A DNA stretch of 64,000 nt from Membranipora membranacea. Lineage: Eukaryota; Bryozoa; Gymnolaemata; Cheilostomatida; Membraniporidae. A model generated the notes under the pieces. The model did no database searches, was not told the DNA's origin, and worked only from the letters and a program-made list of their open reading frames with translations. The position numbers and the translations under genes are program-made. Of the stretch, positions 11,992 through 23,300 are shown one piece after another; the stretch's first letter is position 1, and each line of letters starts with the position of its first letter. The stretch lies in the NCBI GenBank assembly GCA_914767715.1, contig OU612071.1, forward strand, positions 27,029,681 through 27,093,680, in the 5' to 3' direction.

Positions 11992-12529
11992 ATGTCTCAC
12001 TCACTCTCCCACCAGCACACTCTCGCTATCAATTTCATGAGGTTGTTTTGTTTTGAAGTTTATGGTGTGCAAACTGACCTGAATGGATATGACACCAGGA
12101 CCATCATTCTTCCTGAGGACAGACTACTGGATGTATTATGTAAGGAGTTAACATCAAAAATCTATTTTGTATACTTGAATACCTAAACATCTAGTGATAG
12201 AAGGAAATGGGCGATGGAAAGCATTTGTGTACAGCCGTGCTATCAGACTAGAAGGTTTCCCGAATAAACTAAATACACAGCAACAATTAAGTCTCCTGCA
12301 AACGGTAGAGCACCGAGCTATATGCCAGGGAAATCCAGATGAACGTTTCTATGATATTGACTTAGGCCAGAGAGCCGGCTTTAGAGATCTATCAGGTGAT
12401 ACTGTCACAATCAGGCATAAAGAGTGTCACATGGTTATAGAGAGCAGGGAGCGATGTAAGAAATGCCAAACCTTCCGTAGTTCTCTGCGAGCTTCTCTGG
12501 CAGCTCTGGCAAAAAAAATCACAAAATGA
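11992..12529 (+). pseudogene. Two exons of an unnamed Cys-containing element protein
   Basis: A first exon ends about 12139 with VQTDLNGYDTRTIILPEDRL and a GTAAGG donor. A second follows a TAG acceptor near 12193 and runs to the stop at 12527-12529. The second exon reads GNGRWKAFVYSRAI, then RAICQGNPDERF, DLSGDTVTIRHKECHMVI and RCKKCQTFRSSLRAS. The paired Cys-His positions (IC, HKEC, RCKKC) suggest a metal-binding N-terminal domain. I have the impression of similar blocks preceding transposase-like domains in marine invertebrate predictions, but I cannot name the family. No catalytic domain follows on this strand, so the gene looks truncated. Confidence 0.4.
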
Positions 12530-12539
12530 CATATTATCA

Positions 12540-13152
12540 CCATCATCCCGTGCCCCTCTCACTTCAATGTCTCACAGTGTTTATTTCTGGTGAAACATCA
12601 ACAAGCCCAGCCTCAGAGAGTTGTGCTAGTTTTTCTTTCAGCCTTTGATTCTTAGCGACCAGGCTATATTCTCTGCTTTTGGTTCTCTTGCAATGCTGGA
12701 CGAGCTGACTGTGTGAAGCCGCCTTAGCAGACACTAAGGATACAAAAACAGAGATATTGGGGAGCTTGTTTTTGGCTCAGCAGCTCAAGGCGCAGACAAC
12801 CCATAAAAAAGGTATGCTGCAATATATGATTGGCAGGGATCCTATGTAGATTAGTTGACAGTTTTAGAGTATGTATGCTCTCAGTCAGTTTTGATGGTGT
12901 ACATGCGAGGTTACCAATCTGGTGTATAATGTCCCTCAAATCAGCCAGGCTATTGGAATCGGCAAACCAAGCCTCAATATGTTTGAAGTGAGGAGACTTT
13001 GCCAGAAGTTTGTGGTTGCCAATCTTCGATTGAGTATCTCTAATAATATCTTTTACGATGCTCTCGTCAAGAGGCTTACCTGAAAGAAGAAATGAATAAC
13101 ACCAATGCAAAATGCAATGAAGACTCTGATCAAATATAAATCTTGTGTTCAA
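12540..13152 (-). pseudogene. Unrecognised minus-strand frames incl. short coiled coil
   Basis: The minus frame 13152-12724 contains ESIVKDIIRDTQSKIG and FKHIEAWFADSNSLADLRDI. Below it, about 12730-12560, another frame reads KAASHSQLVQHCKR and KNQRLKEKLAQLSE, which would form a short coiled coil. The composition is protein-like but I know no matching family. These exons run opposite to the plus-strand exons at 11992-12529. The pair at 12.6-13.1 kb and the frames at 13.9-14.8 kb may belong to one decayed minus-strand gene. Confidence 0.25.
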
Positions 13153-13197
13153 GGCGTCATGTCGCCTATCATTCTTTAAGTAGCCTACGCCCTAGAG

Positions 13198-13442
13198 GGT
13201 GAATAATGAACTTTTTTATTTTCCTATTCAATGCCCCTTTCGGGGCCGATGAGAATATGGTTACATTAGATATGATACATGATACATCTCATCTGATTAG
13301 CGCACCCTTGTACTATGTAAGGGTGGGCAAGCTAGGCCATTGATCGGAGAGCTCACCTCCTTCGGCAGAATGGGTAGCGACCGGGATTCGAACCTGCAAC
13401 TCTCAGATTGAGAAGCTCGAATCCTAACCACTACGCCACCCA
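13198..13442 (-). mobile_element. tRNA-derived SINE
   Basis: On the minus strand the unit starts GGGTGGCGTAGTGGTTAGG. It carries an A box (complement of 13428-13438) and a B box GGTTCGAATCC (complement of 13384-13394) about 33 nt apart, the internal RNA polymerase III promoter of a tRNA-type head. The sequence continues about 170 nt past the tRNA-like part. It includes a GGCCCCGAAAGGGGC hairpin (about 13233-13250) and ends in an A/T-rich tail, GAATAGGAAAATAAAAAAG, which a tRNA gene would not have. It is therefore a SINE rather than a functional tRNA gene. No clear target duplication was found. Confidence 0.75.
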
Positions 13443-14512
13443 ATAGTAGTAGAGTGAGGTTTTGATACAAGTGATTTCAGATTGTATGCTAGGGATACTC
13501 TGAACAGCCATGATCCTGCAAAACAGATTAAATCGTGTATGCTGTCTGTTACTGTAGCAACATAATGCTCTACAGTAGTCTCTTATCACTTGCTGTAAAC
13601 AGGGTAAGCCCCGCTCACTGTAAAAGGCCGATTTGGACTGGGTTGAGCATGACTGCTCTAGCATACATACTATTGAGTAAAGTTAACAGGTAAGTGGGAA
13701 TTCCCATTTACTGCAATAAAGCATTATTTGGCATTTCAATGGTTGATAAGTTCTTGCTCTTGTCTTGCAGGAGCAAGAGTGGTCTATTTTAGAAGAAGAT
13801 CCTTAATAATAATGGTATTATTGGATGAGGTCGACACTTTTGAAGTTGATGGCTGAGGGTTTTCAGCAACTTGTTTACGTTCATTAGGCAACATATCTCT
13901 TCATTTTCACTGTCTGTGAAACTGTAGACATCGGAAATATTACGAACTGGAAACAGGTTACCCAAGAATAATGATGGCATTGAGAATCGTATCTGCTGGC
14001 TTCAGAACTGACTTCATGCATCACATAAATGCCAGAAGGACTCATAACTCTGCTGATGGCTATAGCCAATAATGCGGGGTCAAACATATCTAATGCACTA
14101 GCCAGTCTGTAAGAGTTATCGAGCTTTGTCCCCCTCCCCACAGAACAAAGATTGCCAAGACATGGTACTTCTATGTGTACTTCAACATAGTCAGCTGACA
14201 TGCCCTGTGACATTTTTTGGATATTGTCATACCCAAAATGGAATCATTTTCTCTCAGATCATCTGTTGTGTGTACAAAATGCAATATGTGGTCTATGGAT
14301 TCCAACATCAATCAACATGCTGTGTTAATGTTCTCCCAATTTCATAGCTGTGATATGAATTGTATATATATTTCATTCCCAGCTGCATTTTGCTTTATGA
14401 ACCATAGCATCATAGTTACCATGACTTTTGCAACGTGCATGCAATTTAATCGTTACATATGCGGAAAATTGACAGTAATGATACCCAACTTTACAATGAA
14501 ATATTGCACTCA
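13443..14512. other. No confident gene; one unrecognised minus frame
   Basis: The minus frame 14213-13884 has a protein-like stretch with SADYVEVHIEVPCLGNLCSV and RLASALDMFDPALLAIAISR. It matches nothing I know. The rest is non-coding in appearance. Confidence 0.25.
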
Positions 14513-14809
14513 TTAAGATTCTTCAGCATGGTTATTGGTATTATTCTGATGAGGTTCATTATGTGATGGTGATATTGCCATCAGTCTCTGCCAGTCCTGA
14601 TTCCTCCTATAGGTTTCCAATGCCTCCTTTAGTGCAGCATCACTAATCACATACCTCTTCAACTGCTTATAAATTTTCACATTGTCATCCACCAATGGTT
14701 GAACCAATTTTTTGGGTCTCCTCAGTACTTCCAATGACTCCCAGAACAAAATGTTCGACGTTCCTGCATTTCTGTTCAGTTTGCTGTGCCAATCTACAAA
14801 CAATTGCAA
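14513..14809 (-). pseudogene. Unrecognised 98-codon minus frame
   Basis: Reads FVDWHSKLNRNAGTSNILFW, then LEVLRRPKKLVQPLVDDNVK, KQLKRYVISDAALKEALETY, ending in an Asn/His-rich tail. The even charge distribution and predicted helices look like real protein rather than chance translation. No known domain is recognised. It may be one exon of the same minus-strand gene as the frames at 12.7-14.2 kb. Confidence 0.3.
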
Positions 14810-15720
14810 TTGCTTTTGGACTTAATTCAGCTGCATTGTAGTTAACACTCATTCTAAGGTAGATAAAGCTAAAGACACGTTTACTAATAGACTAACGAGG
14901 GTATTGCCATGGATCCCTGTATTATTGTGAAGTTAAACAAGGCCATGGGTAAGGATGCAAGCTAATGAGAGTTGTCCTATCACGAGCGCCTTGGCAACAT
15001 GGCAAATTGTGAAAGATCTCATTGAAGAAAAAAGAAGAGGTTACCAAAAGTTGTCCCATCTTGTACTAGGGCAAATCACCTCCCAGCATACAAAAGCAGA
15101 AAGTAATAGATTCACTCACTTTCCTTTTTTTTTTGATGACTGCCAAGTGAACTGATGCCCACAACTGATGCAGCTTGAAATCACCTCAAGGAATGCTCCC
15201 CTTCTTGATTTTTCTTGACAACTTTTCTGAGAACGGGACCGACAGACTTGAAGCAACTTATCTAGTTGAAGTTCTTCAACAACGGTTGAATGACAGTTTG
15301 GTACTATAAATATAATTAGATGTTACATTACATAGGGTCATGCAATACATTTCTTATGTTGCCTGACAGCCCATAAACAAATGTATATGGTAAAGCACAA
15401 CAAAGCAGTGTCATGTTACCATTAAATTACACACTAGCACGATAGTCGCATAGTAGCCTTGCATAATGTCACACACGCCGGGAGGGGGGGGGGGGGGAAG
15501 GGAGAAGGCGACAAGATGCTGCTGTGGTCCTTCCAGACCCTTTAAGGTTGATTTTGTGAAGATTGCTGACATTCTGAATACCTGAATACTCCCTTATTGT
15601 AATACAAATAAGTACTCTTTCACTGGGTACCCGCAATGGATGGATACAGAAAAATTCAAGCCTCTCAATCAAATCTGAAGTGTGAAGATATGAACTGTGT
15701 GATTCATCTACATTCTAACG
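14810..15720. other. No gene seen; G-rich run
   Basis: A G-rich tract lies at about 15480-15498. Otherwise there are short unrelated frames. Confidence 0.4.
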
Positions 15721-16137
15721 GTTATAGCAGTTACCTACCTTCTACGGTTGTCTGATACCCCTGAAACACTCCTGTAGGTAGTGTGGAAAAACCACATTTT
15801 CCTTTATCAGTTGTTTCAGTCTGTTTAAATATTTGTCAGTAAGGATTTAAAAATCTCTGTCAGGTCCGTCATCATGTCTCCCATCATCTGTCTGATTTAG
15901 TCATGATCCTTGTCTAGAAACTCCTTTATCTGCTTCGAAAATCTGCTGAACATAATTCCATTTGTGGCGTTGTCGGGTTGTACAGTTATCCCAGTTACCT
16001 ACCTTCAACGGACGTCTAATACCTCTGAAGAACTCTGGTAGCCAGTGTGGGAAAACCACTGTGTCCTGTATCAGCTCTGTTGGTCTGTAAGGAAGGTAGA
16101 TTGAATAGCTGTAAGCATAACCTATTGGCTCCAACAC
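15721..16137 (-). repeat. Duplicated exon-like unit, about 260 bp apart
   Basis: 15721-15823 and about 15980-16090 are diverged copies: AGTTACCTACCTTC, then CGTCTAATACC-like, GTGTGG, AAAACCAC and TATCAG. In the second copy the minus strand reads LPYRPTELIQDTVVFPHWLP and FFRGIRRPLKVGNW. In the first, the same peptide is recognisable but interrupted. This suggests a tandemly duplicated exon of an unrecognised, now broken gene. Confidence 0.5.
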
Positions 16138-18420
16138 CCAATCGCTGGACCAGTGAACTCACACTCTGCAAAGTACTCAAGCCATTGATTCTATGCAGCC
16201 TCCATATCATTGTCATTAATAAATATTACAGTAGCAAGTCTATTGACATCAGCCGAACTGAACTTGGGCCCTGTTCTTTGGCTTTATGATGGGCACCAAC
16301 TTCATACTATCGGTTAAAAGGAATACAACCTTTATGAATGTTTATAGAAGTCAGTAAAGAGTAAGAGCCCCTGCTATGAGTACAGTATCTATCACTTAGA
16401 GAAGTTCTGATGGCGGTAAGATATGATATCGTAGATAGATTCAAAAGTGACCTTGTGTCATACTTATTTAAGAACAATACTATATTTGATTTATCCCCTT
16501 AGTCGATGAAGATCATTATTATATTTTATGTCTGAAACGTATTTTTGATATTCGGATTCTCATGAGGTGGTCACACCACGTTTTAATGGTGATTTTCTTC
16601 GTCGAATTCCATCTTGTTGCTGGGATTGATCAGTATTCTCTGGCTGTCCAAGTTATTGTTTTGCTGTTGAGACCAGAATGTGACAAGTATCCGTCTTGTC
16701 AGGGTTCTTATTAAATCAATATATAATTCAAAAGACCTGGGATTTGTCTGTTTCCCTGTGTTTGATATGTATTGAAAAGGGCATGGTAGGTGCGGAAGGG
16801 TGCTGTAGCGCACTTCTGCAAAGGGGAAATTTTTTGCAAATGCAATTAAGGTCATGATAGCATTGGCAATTCTTGACAAGCTTGACACATGACAATCTAT
16901 CTTAATCACCAAACATGTCCTGCATATGAGTTATATTTTCCTGCATGATATCCAAAGCAAATCCACTCACTTGAGAATGCTCCTTACAAACCTTACTCCT
17001 CTGATAAATTCTTTATTACTTCCACTTTTTTCGCCTGCTTCATGCGGCATCTATCTGTACCACAAATATTTGTATCATCGGCAAATAAGACATAATATTA
17101 TTATTATATTATACATTATATTGGCATTGATTAATCTTAACCGAAAGGTTAGTTAGGAAAAAAGTATAACATGCTTACACTGTCCAATGTACCTAACAGA
17201 TTTTGGACCAGCTCCTCGCTTTGTCTTGCGTCAATCGGTTTTCTTATGCAACTGCTGCTGGTGTAAGAGTGATGTTGATCAGGCTCGTTTTTGTCCTTTA
17301 ACATAGTAAGGGAAAGGGTTAAGTAATGAATAGTTCATGATATTTACACGATCCATTGCACCAGTAGTTATTCTAGCTTATAAGATAACACTCAATTCAT
17401 AATTAGGATCTGGAGCTTTGGTTGTAACGGGTCCTTGGGTGATCTCTTTTCATCGTGGGTCGTTTCTTTGGATTTGGCAACTTAATCATCATGAAGACAA
17501 AGCAGTAAGACAATGAAGCAGCCACAACATATGCACACCGAATATGTCTATCAGTGGTCTCAGATTTCTGCTCCTTTAGACCCTCTTTCAACTGTTCTTT
17601 CTAAACCTCATTCAGAATCTCTTTAGCCTTGATATGCGTTGCACACTTCTTGGGGTTGTAAAATTTATGAAAAGATGCCTTCTGCTTTGATATATCATCA
17701 CCACTACCAGATATAACACCCGTCATCAATTTTCTACGTATGTAAACCCCCTTCGCTTGATCAATATTTAGGGCGCTCACCTCCTTACATATGCTACAAT
17801 GTAGCTTGCCTTCCTTGCTTGTGGTGAGCCACGGGTACTCCCTACATTGGCTGGGAATTCATCAGGAGCAAAGATCGACAGGCTTTTGTTTGTCTCCTGT
17901 AAAGCCTGGTACCCATCAACTGCATAACTGTCCCAGGAACTCATCTGCGATCATGCACAACCACTTGTGCATTGCTGTGATTGATGGGTACAAAATACAC
18001 AGAGATCGTGCGTTTACAAATACCTTCGCACGATAGTAGAATTGATTCTACTTTCGTGCGATATGTTGTGCGATATGTTGTGCTGCATTTTGTGGTACCC
18101 ACAAATTCTTTAATGATTGCCAGTGCAAAATCTTAGAAATTCCTGAGATTAAAAAAGCACATTGGTGGGTACAAGGCTTAAATAGGCAAATTGTAGCGTA
18201 GGTTCATCAGAGAATTGTTGGCTGGTTTAAGTGCCATGTGAATTAAAACAATAAATAAATATCCGGGCATATCTGCTAATTGGTTAATGATCAACCCGTA
18301 TCTTAGCATATATAGTAAATCAACAGTTACAGCTTCAGTTTCCAGCATATCTTCATTTTTGACTATGCTTGGCAAGATACAGTCAATACAGCATCCCACA
18401 ATTTTTTTCTATCACAGGAA
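16138..18420. repeat. Dispersed repeat family shared with 43.3-44.7 kb
   Basis: Two short minus-strand blocks recur elsewhere in the window. About 16930-16990 (EHSQVSGFALDIMQENI) matches about 43968-44025 (EHSQVGGVALNIIQAKI). About 18350-18395 (CIDCILPSIVKNED) matches about 43440-43490. Protein-level conservation between the copies implies exons of one element or gene family. The order of blocks differs between the two places. I do not recognise the family. Other short frames here show nothing definite. Confidence 0.4.
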
Positions 18421-19754
18421 AATATGAAATTGAAACGATTTAACTTTACATCCTACGAATCTTAGGCGATAGGTTATAATGTTTGTGTGTCTTACTGGTG
18501 TTCCTATTACTGTTTCAGCAGTATTTCTAGTCTGGTTAACAGTCTCTCGTCCATCCTATGGTAAAGAATAGTTGACATGAAGTTAATCATAAAAAATTGG
18601 TTTGATTAATGTACGACAAGTCTGAAGTGACTTGTAACATAACCTCATAAAATAAATGATTTTTGTTGTTAGGTGAAAATATGCGAAATTTCAATCAATG
18701 ATTTGGAAGAGATCATTGGCTTTATTCATCCGACAGGATAGGGGCCAATGATTAATGTAAATGACACAAAAATATTTCCATACATGTTTATATTGAAGCG
18801 GAAGTCGTTATCTAACCCTATAAAGCTCTTGGTTTCAGGCAAAAAATGTTCATTATCTAGGAACATTTTCACATTGTTTTCGTGGAAACTAGCCAGTCTG
18901 AATCTCATAAGTCTAATAGTTGTAATAAAACAACAGTTATTTATTCAATGTCCCTGTGGTCACATTTGAGTTAGAAATGCGTGGACATGAAATGGAAATG
19001 CTTTCACTGAATAATCATCAGGATCAGCAGACACGCACACATATCTGCAACACCATCTATGAAATTACCTTGGCAGCTAACACATACCTCCATTTTTAAT
19101 ATTCAAATACCATTGGCTTTCTGCACTAGTTGGATATCCTAAATAATATTTTTTGTCAATTCATGTAGTAAAAATGGCATGCATAGAGGCAGTTTCTATT
19201 GTGGAAGGTAATGTCCTAATATCTAATGAGATGTAGGGCAACTCCTGGCTCCTGTAACCATCAAATTTGCAACTTTATGTGAGTCACAAAAATATGCAGT
19301 CTGCAATTATTTGATATTCCTAGAAACTCTATTTTCAACTTTGTACAATGTAATAGCTAATTTTAGGGCCAGCTTGTATTTGCTCACCATGTTTACTTTA
19401 TATAGACATCAGCCTAAACTGACCAAAGTTAAATTCTAACTAACATTAAGTTAACCCAAAACTAGCTAATCTAAACGCTAGCTAACATTCACTCTTGTTC
19501 AGCAGTCAGTCAGTCAGCAGTTAAAATAAAGGTGAGATCATTCACCAGAAGACTTTTGAGGACTATCTAGCTGTATGGAGCACCATTTTAAAACATCAGT
19601 ATATTCCAGCACCTAGCTGCCGATAAGTACTCCTGGTAACACTCGAATACCAGTTGGTTTAATGAATGCTGTTACGCAGGAATGTAGGCAGCTGTGATAT
19701 ATATATTCTGGCCTATCTTACAGGTGTGAATGAATGGTTCTTTTGCTTTTCTTT
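18421..19754. other. No feature seen
   Basis: AT-rich sequence with short frames only and no structural or coding element recognised. Confidence 0.4.
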
Positions 19755-19869
19755 TGCTTCGTTCAAAGTAGGCTTGTGTGACCTGCATCCTAGGTGTATC
19801 TACCATGACATAGTTGCTTCGTTCAAAGTAGGCTTGTGTGACCTGCATCCATGGTGTATCTGCCATGAG
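19755..19869. repeat. 60-bp tandem duplication
   Basis: Two units in exact 60-bp register, each with GCTTCGTTCAAAGTAGGC and GTGTGACCTGCATCC. They differ at a few positions (CTAGGTG versus CATGGTG). No known function. Confidence 0.9.
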
Positions 19870-20047
19870 ATCAATATTATATTAATATTATATTTTATTT
19901 ATATTAATTTGCTTTAGCTATTGGCTGCTACAAAAAGGCAGAAAAAAAATTTAATAACAAAAGCTGCGTTATATGTCAGAAAGATGATTCAAGTGATAAT
20001 ATATTTTCTATTTATATTCTGGAGCAGTTTATCTATCTATAAATCCA

Positions 20048-20071
20048 ACCATCCATCCGTCCATCCATCCA
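20048..20071. repeat. CCAT-type microsatellite
   Basis: Imperfect CCAT/CCGT tetranucleotide run. Confidence 0.8.
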
Positions 20072-20431
20072 CTACCAAATAAACATACATGTGAGTGAAC
20101 AAATGTCACAGATATGCAAGCATAAACATTATAAGCAGTAAATTTACAAGGAAAACTAAAATTATATATATTATACACAAAATACTTTTTATCAGTTAGT
20201 AAGTCATCAATGAAAAACAAAGCCAGTGCTGTCCCAGGATTTTCAGTGGAAAGGTGGAAATAGTCAAAAGCACCAACTAGCAATTTGATGGTTAGGCTAT
20301 CTGTGTACACAACATATCCTGAACATGTAACAGATAGTTTAGGTGCATTTAATTGGCATGATACTATCCTAATCCCCATGTATACGAGTAGTAGTAGTTT
20401 TGTATCATGCTTTTCACCATTTTGATGATAT

Positions 20432-22997
20432 GTTGTCCTCTTTTATGGCATGAAAAGACAACTCTCAACAAATACCTCATGATTTTTGTGATATTTGAGA
20501 TCACAGCATGTAACATGGGATTGATCCTCATCCGTTCCCATAGGAGAACATAACAAGGTGTACATGGCCTGTAGAGAGAATGCAACATGATTGGATAATG
20601 CAAGACAACAAACTAAAAAGACAGACTTTGTTTATTTTAGTGCAACTGTATTATTTAATATACAATTTAGCAAACTCTTCTATTTTCATAGAATTGAATT
20701 TATTCTTAGCTTTCTCGAAATGGAACAGTTTTTCTATCAAGGCCTTCAATGTTAATAAGCATGGTATCGTTTAGATTTACTTTGATTCAACAGTTTCTTA
20801 ATGCTGTTTTTGTGAGTTTAAGCACCGAAAAACCTCTCTCACAATCTGCGGTGGTTACGTCAACAACCATGAAGATTGAAATTATTTCAATAATGTTTTG
20901 ATACTGGCTGTCATGATCGATGTGATACAGCCTAAGCACCCCTCCCACTTAGCATACAGTACTGTCTTGTCCTTATCAAAATGATCAACCAACACCTGAG
21001 GAGAAAAATAAGTCATAGTTAGTCAAAGAAGATTTTGTTCATCCAAAATACACCTAATTAACTAAATGGGACGATTCTTACAATTAAGTACTATTGCCTT
21101 CGTGTTTGCACAGCGATACTCATCGCGCTTGTTTTACTCTATGATATTCATCATTGAAATGCGGAGAACGTAAATAAGAAGCTTATAGTTATTCATACCT
21201 TTCAATAGCTACCACTATCCTGGTATCCACTCCCACCGAAAATCTTAGCTTCCTCTAAAACTTTTACGTCTTTCTCTGGAAACCTGTGGCGCAGATCACC
21301 GGCCACTTTGTCTAAGTCGGGCAGATAAACCTGAAAGAATACTTGGATGCATCTTGTTATATTGGACAACTACTGCAGCAGTAAAGAGTATTGATAGGGC
21401 ATGTCGATGTGCAACACAGTGAACATTTGGTACCTTCAGATTCTGGATAACAAAGAATAATTAAGCTATTAAACTTGCAACCATGCATTGAATACAGTTC
21501 AGTAATCTAGATAATACAAACTAGGAGTCTTGAAAATACTAAGTCAAAATAATTATAGCAGCATTTCTTCATTTCTTAATTTGGCGGCAACTCTATTATG
21601 GCGTCCCATCATCACAGCTGCACCATCTGACCCCAAACCACAAACTTTAGAGTTCACATCTACCTTGAGTTTTTCAGACAGAAACTTGGTGGTTGCACTC
21701 TATATGGAGGCAGCATCACATGCCTTGATCTGCAATATAAAAATATAAATCATTGAGAGTTTGTCCTGCTTTGGCCAGTTGTTTATGGAGTTGCCATGTG
21801 GCATGTCATCAACTGGCGGTTATATATCAATAGAGCCTGGATCAGGAGCCTTTCCTGGAAAAGTGGCTGCTTTCCTATAAACTTATGCCGATGATATGTG
21901 GTCATAATTGAATAATCATAATATTTGTCGTCACCCTACCTGTAATTCGCCATATAAATTTGGTAGGGCCACTTCGGTTTATAAATCGGGTCATGCCCAC
22001 TTTTATTAAGATAATATGTTTCGTTAGGCAACTTGCTCATCTCAATGAGCCACATTCCTATTGCTTATTAAGTAATTTCTACTGAATTTTTGTAGTACCT
22101 TTAGTAAATCCATCCATCGGTTAAAATTCGGCTTTTCAACCGCTGACTGGGGTTTGACTAGGGAGGCGGGTTTGTAGAAGTACTGTATTGTAAATGAAGG
22201 AGATATAACAACGATTTCAAAGTCATAGTTACTGGAAGTTTGACTCCCAACAATTTCACAGTATGATTGGCTCAGGCAGATGACTTCACCACCAATCGAA
22301 GGGTATAGGTTGTCTGAAATACAGGTCCCAGTATCATATTTAAGACCCTTCTCAATAAAAAATGCTTCATAGTGCTGGCGAGTGCGTAATCAAGAAATGC
22401 AAACCATTATTTAGTGAACTACTGTCTGGAAGACATATATAAATATCACCCGAATGTATGGGGTCATGAATATGTACAGGGGTATTATATATATATATAG
22501 TTCTTGGTGTAAAAATAGATGTCTATTCGGCGACAACATCATTTACTGGCATTCATAGAAGTTTTTCATTGGTTGTCGTGCACCTCCTTTCTCATTTACT
22601 TCATCACCTCTGCTTTTTTGTCTGAAGTGATGGCAGATACAGCGTGCAGTATGTAATGGCCATCCGGTAGAAGAAGGAAGAAAAAGCAACATTTAGAAAT
22701 CAACAATGAGAGGTAGTTGGACACAGATAAATTTGATCTACAGACTCCCTGCGAATTTTTAATGATTGCCAATCTTAGTCAATCATAAGTTCTTGAACGC
22801 TATCATATTTCGGGATTATTTCCTATTTAGGGCTTCATGTAATGTAACAATTTTTCCTTATACAGAGACTAGAATATGGTTAAGTACTCGAGGATGGGTC
22901 CAAAGAGAATTTTATTGATACTTTTCTTGTGGCAGTCTGTGTTTTCTTAAGGGATCTTATAAGCATAATATGTAGGGTGTTTGTTGCTTTTCTTCAG
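20432..22997 (-). pseudogene. hAT transposon relic, copy A (ZNF862-like hAT transposase)
   Basis: A minus-strand multi-exon transposase relic, colinear with copy B at 55607-61809. Exon about 21729-21575 follows a GCAG acceptor and contains KVCGLGSDGAAVMMGRHNRV, the hAT core block whose Asp is catalytic; it also has an in-frame TAG 11 codons into the exon. Exon 21330-21199 reads VYLPDLDKVAGDLRHRFPEK. Exon 20995-20787 follows a TCAG acceptor and, after a frame change, ends with IIEIISIFMVVDVTTADCER, GFSVLKLTKT and a TGA: this is the hAT C-terminal dimerisation motif. Further right, a G-E-V-I-C-L exon at about 22300-22140 is shared with copy B. The acceptor at about 20545 is TGG where B retains TAG. 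The lesions are inactivating. Terminal repeats were not identified. Confidence 0.75.
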
Positions 22998-23300
22998 ATG
23001 TCTATGATATGACGCGAAGGGTAATTTATCGTTAATAAGGGCGCCTAGATATTTGATCAAATCCACTGATGTGAGCTAGACTTAGTTCATGATATGGTTT
23101 GGGTTCACTTCGGGAGTGTGTCTCAATGGTCAAGTTATTCACATTGTTTCGAATTTAATTCCTTTGAATTTCATTTGCTGGTGCATGTCAGATATAAATA
23201 ATTCCATTACTGTATAAAAAAATGATTCTCCCTTATTTCAAAATATAAGCTCACATATTCATCGTCATCAGCATAAGGGAACTGGCTGACTGTTAATCTA
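22998..23300 (-). pseudogene. LINE reverse transcriptase fragment
   Basis: The minus strand shows SQFPYADDDEYVSLYF (about 23285-23235), the Y-A-D-D catalytic box of a non-LTR reverse transcriptase. It is followed by DLIKYLGALINDKLPF (about 23060-23010), the KYLG block normally some 60 residues downstream. Stops lie between them, so the copy is dead. It abuts the end of the hAT copy A homology at 22997. Part of it may extend into the shared A/B segment, where HLKKSNKHPT continues the same frame. Confidence 0.55.

Noticed and set aside
13370-13442. Stand-alone tRNA gene on the minus strand
   Set aside because: A and B boxes are present, but the sequence continues into a SINE-like body and A/T-rich tail, and I could not fold a convincing cloverleaf with a clear anticodon; called as a SINE.
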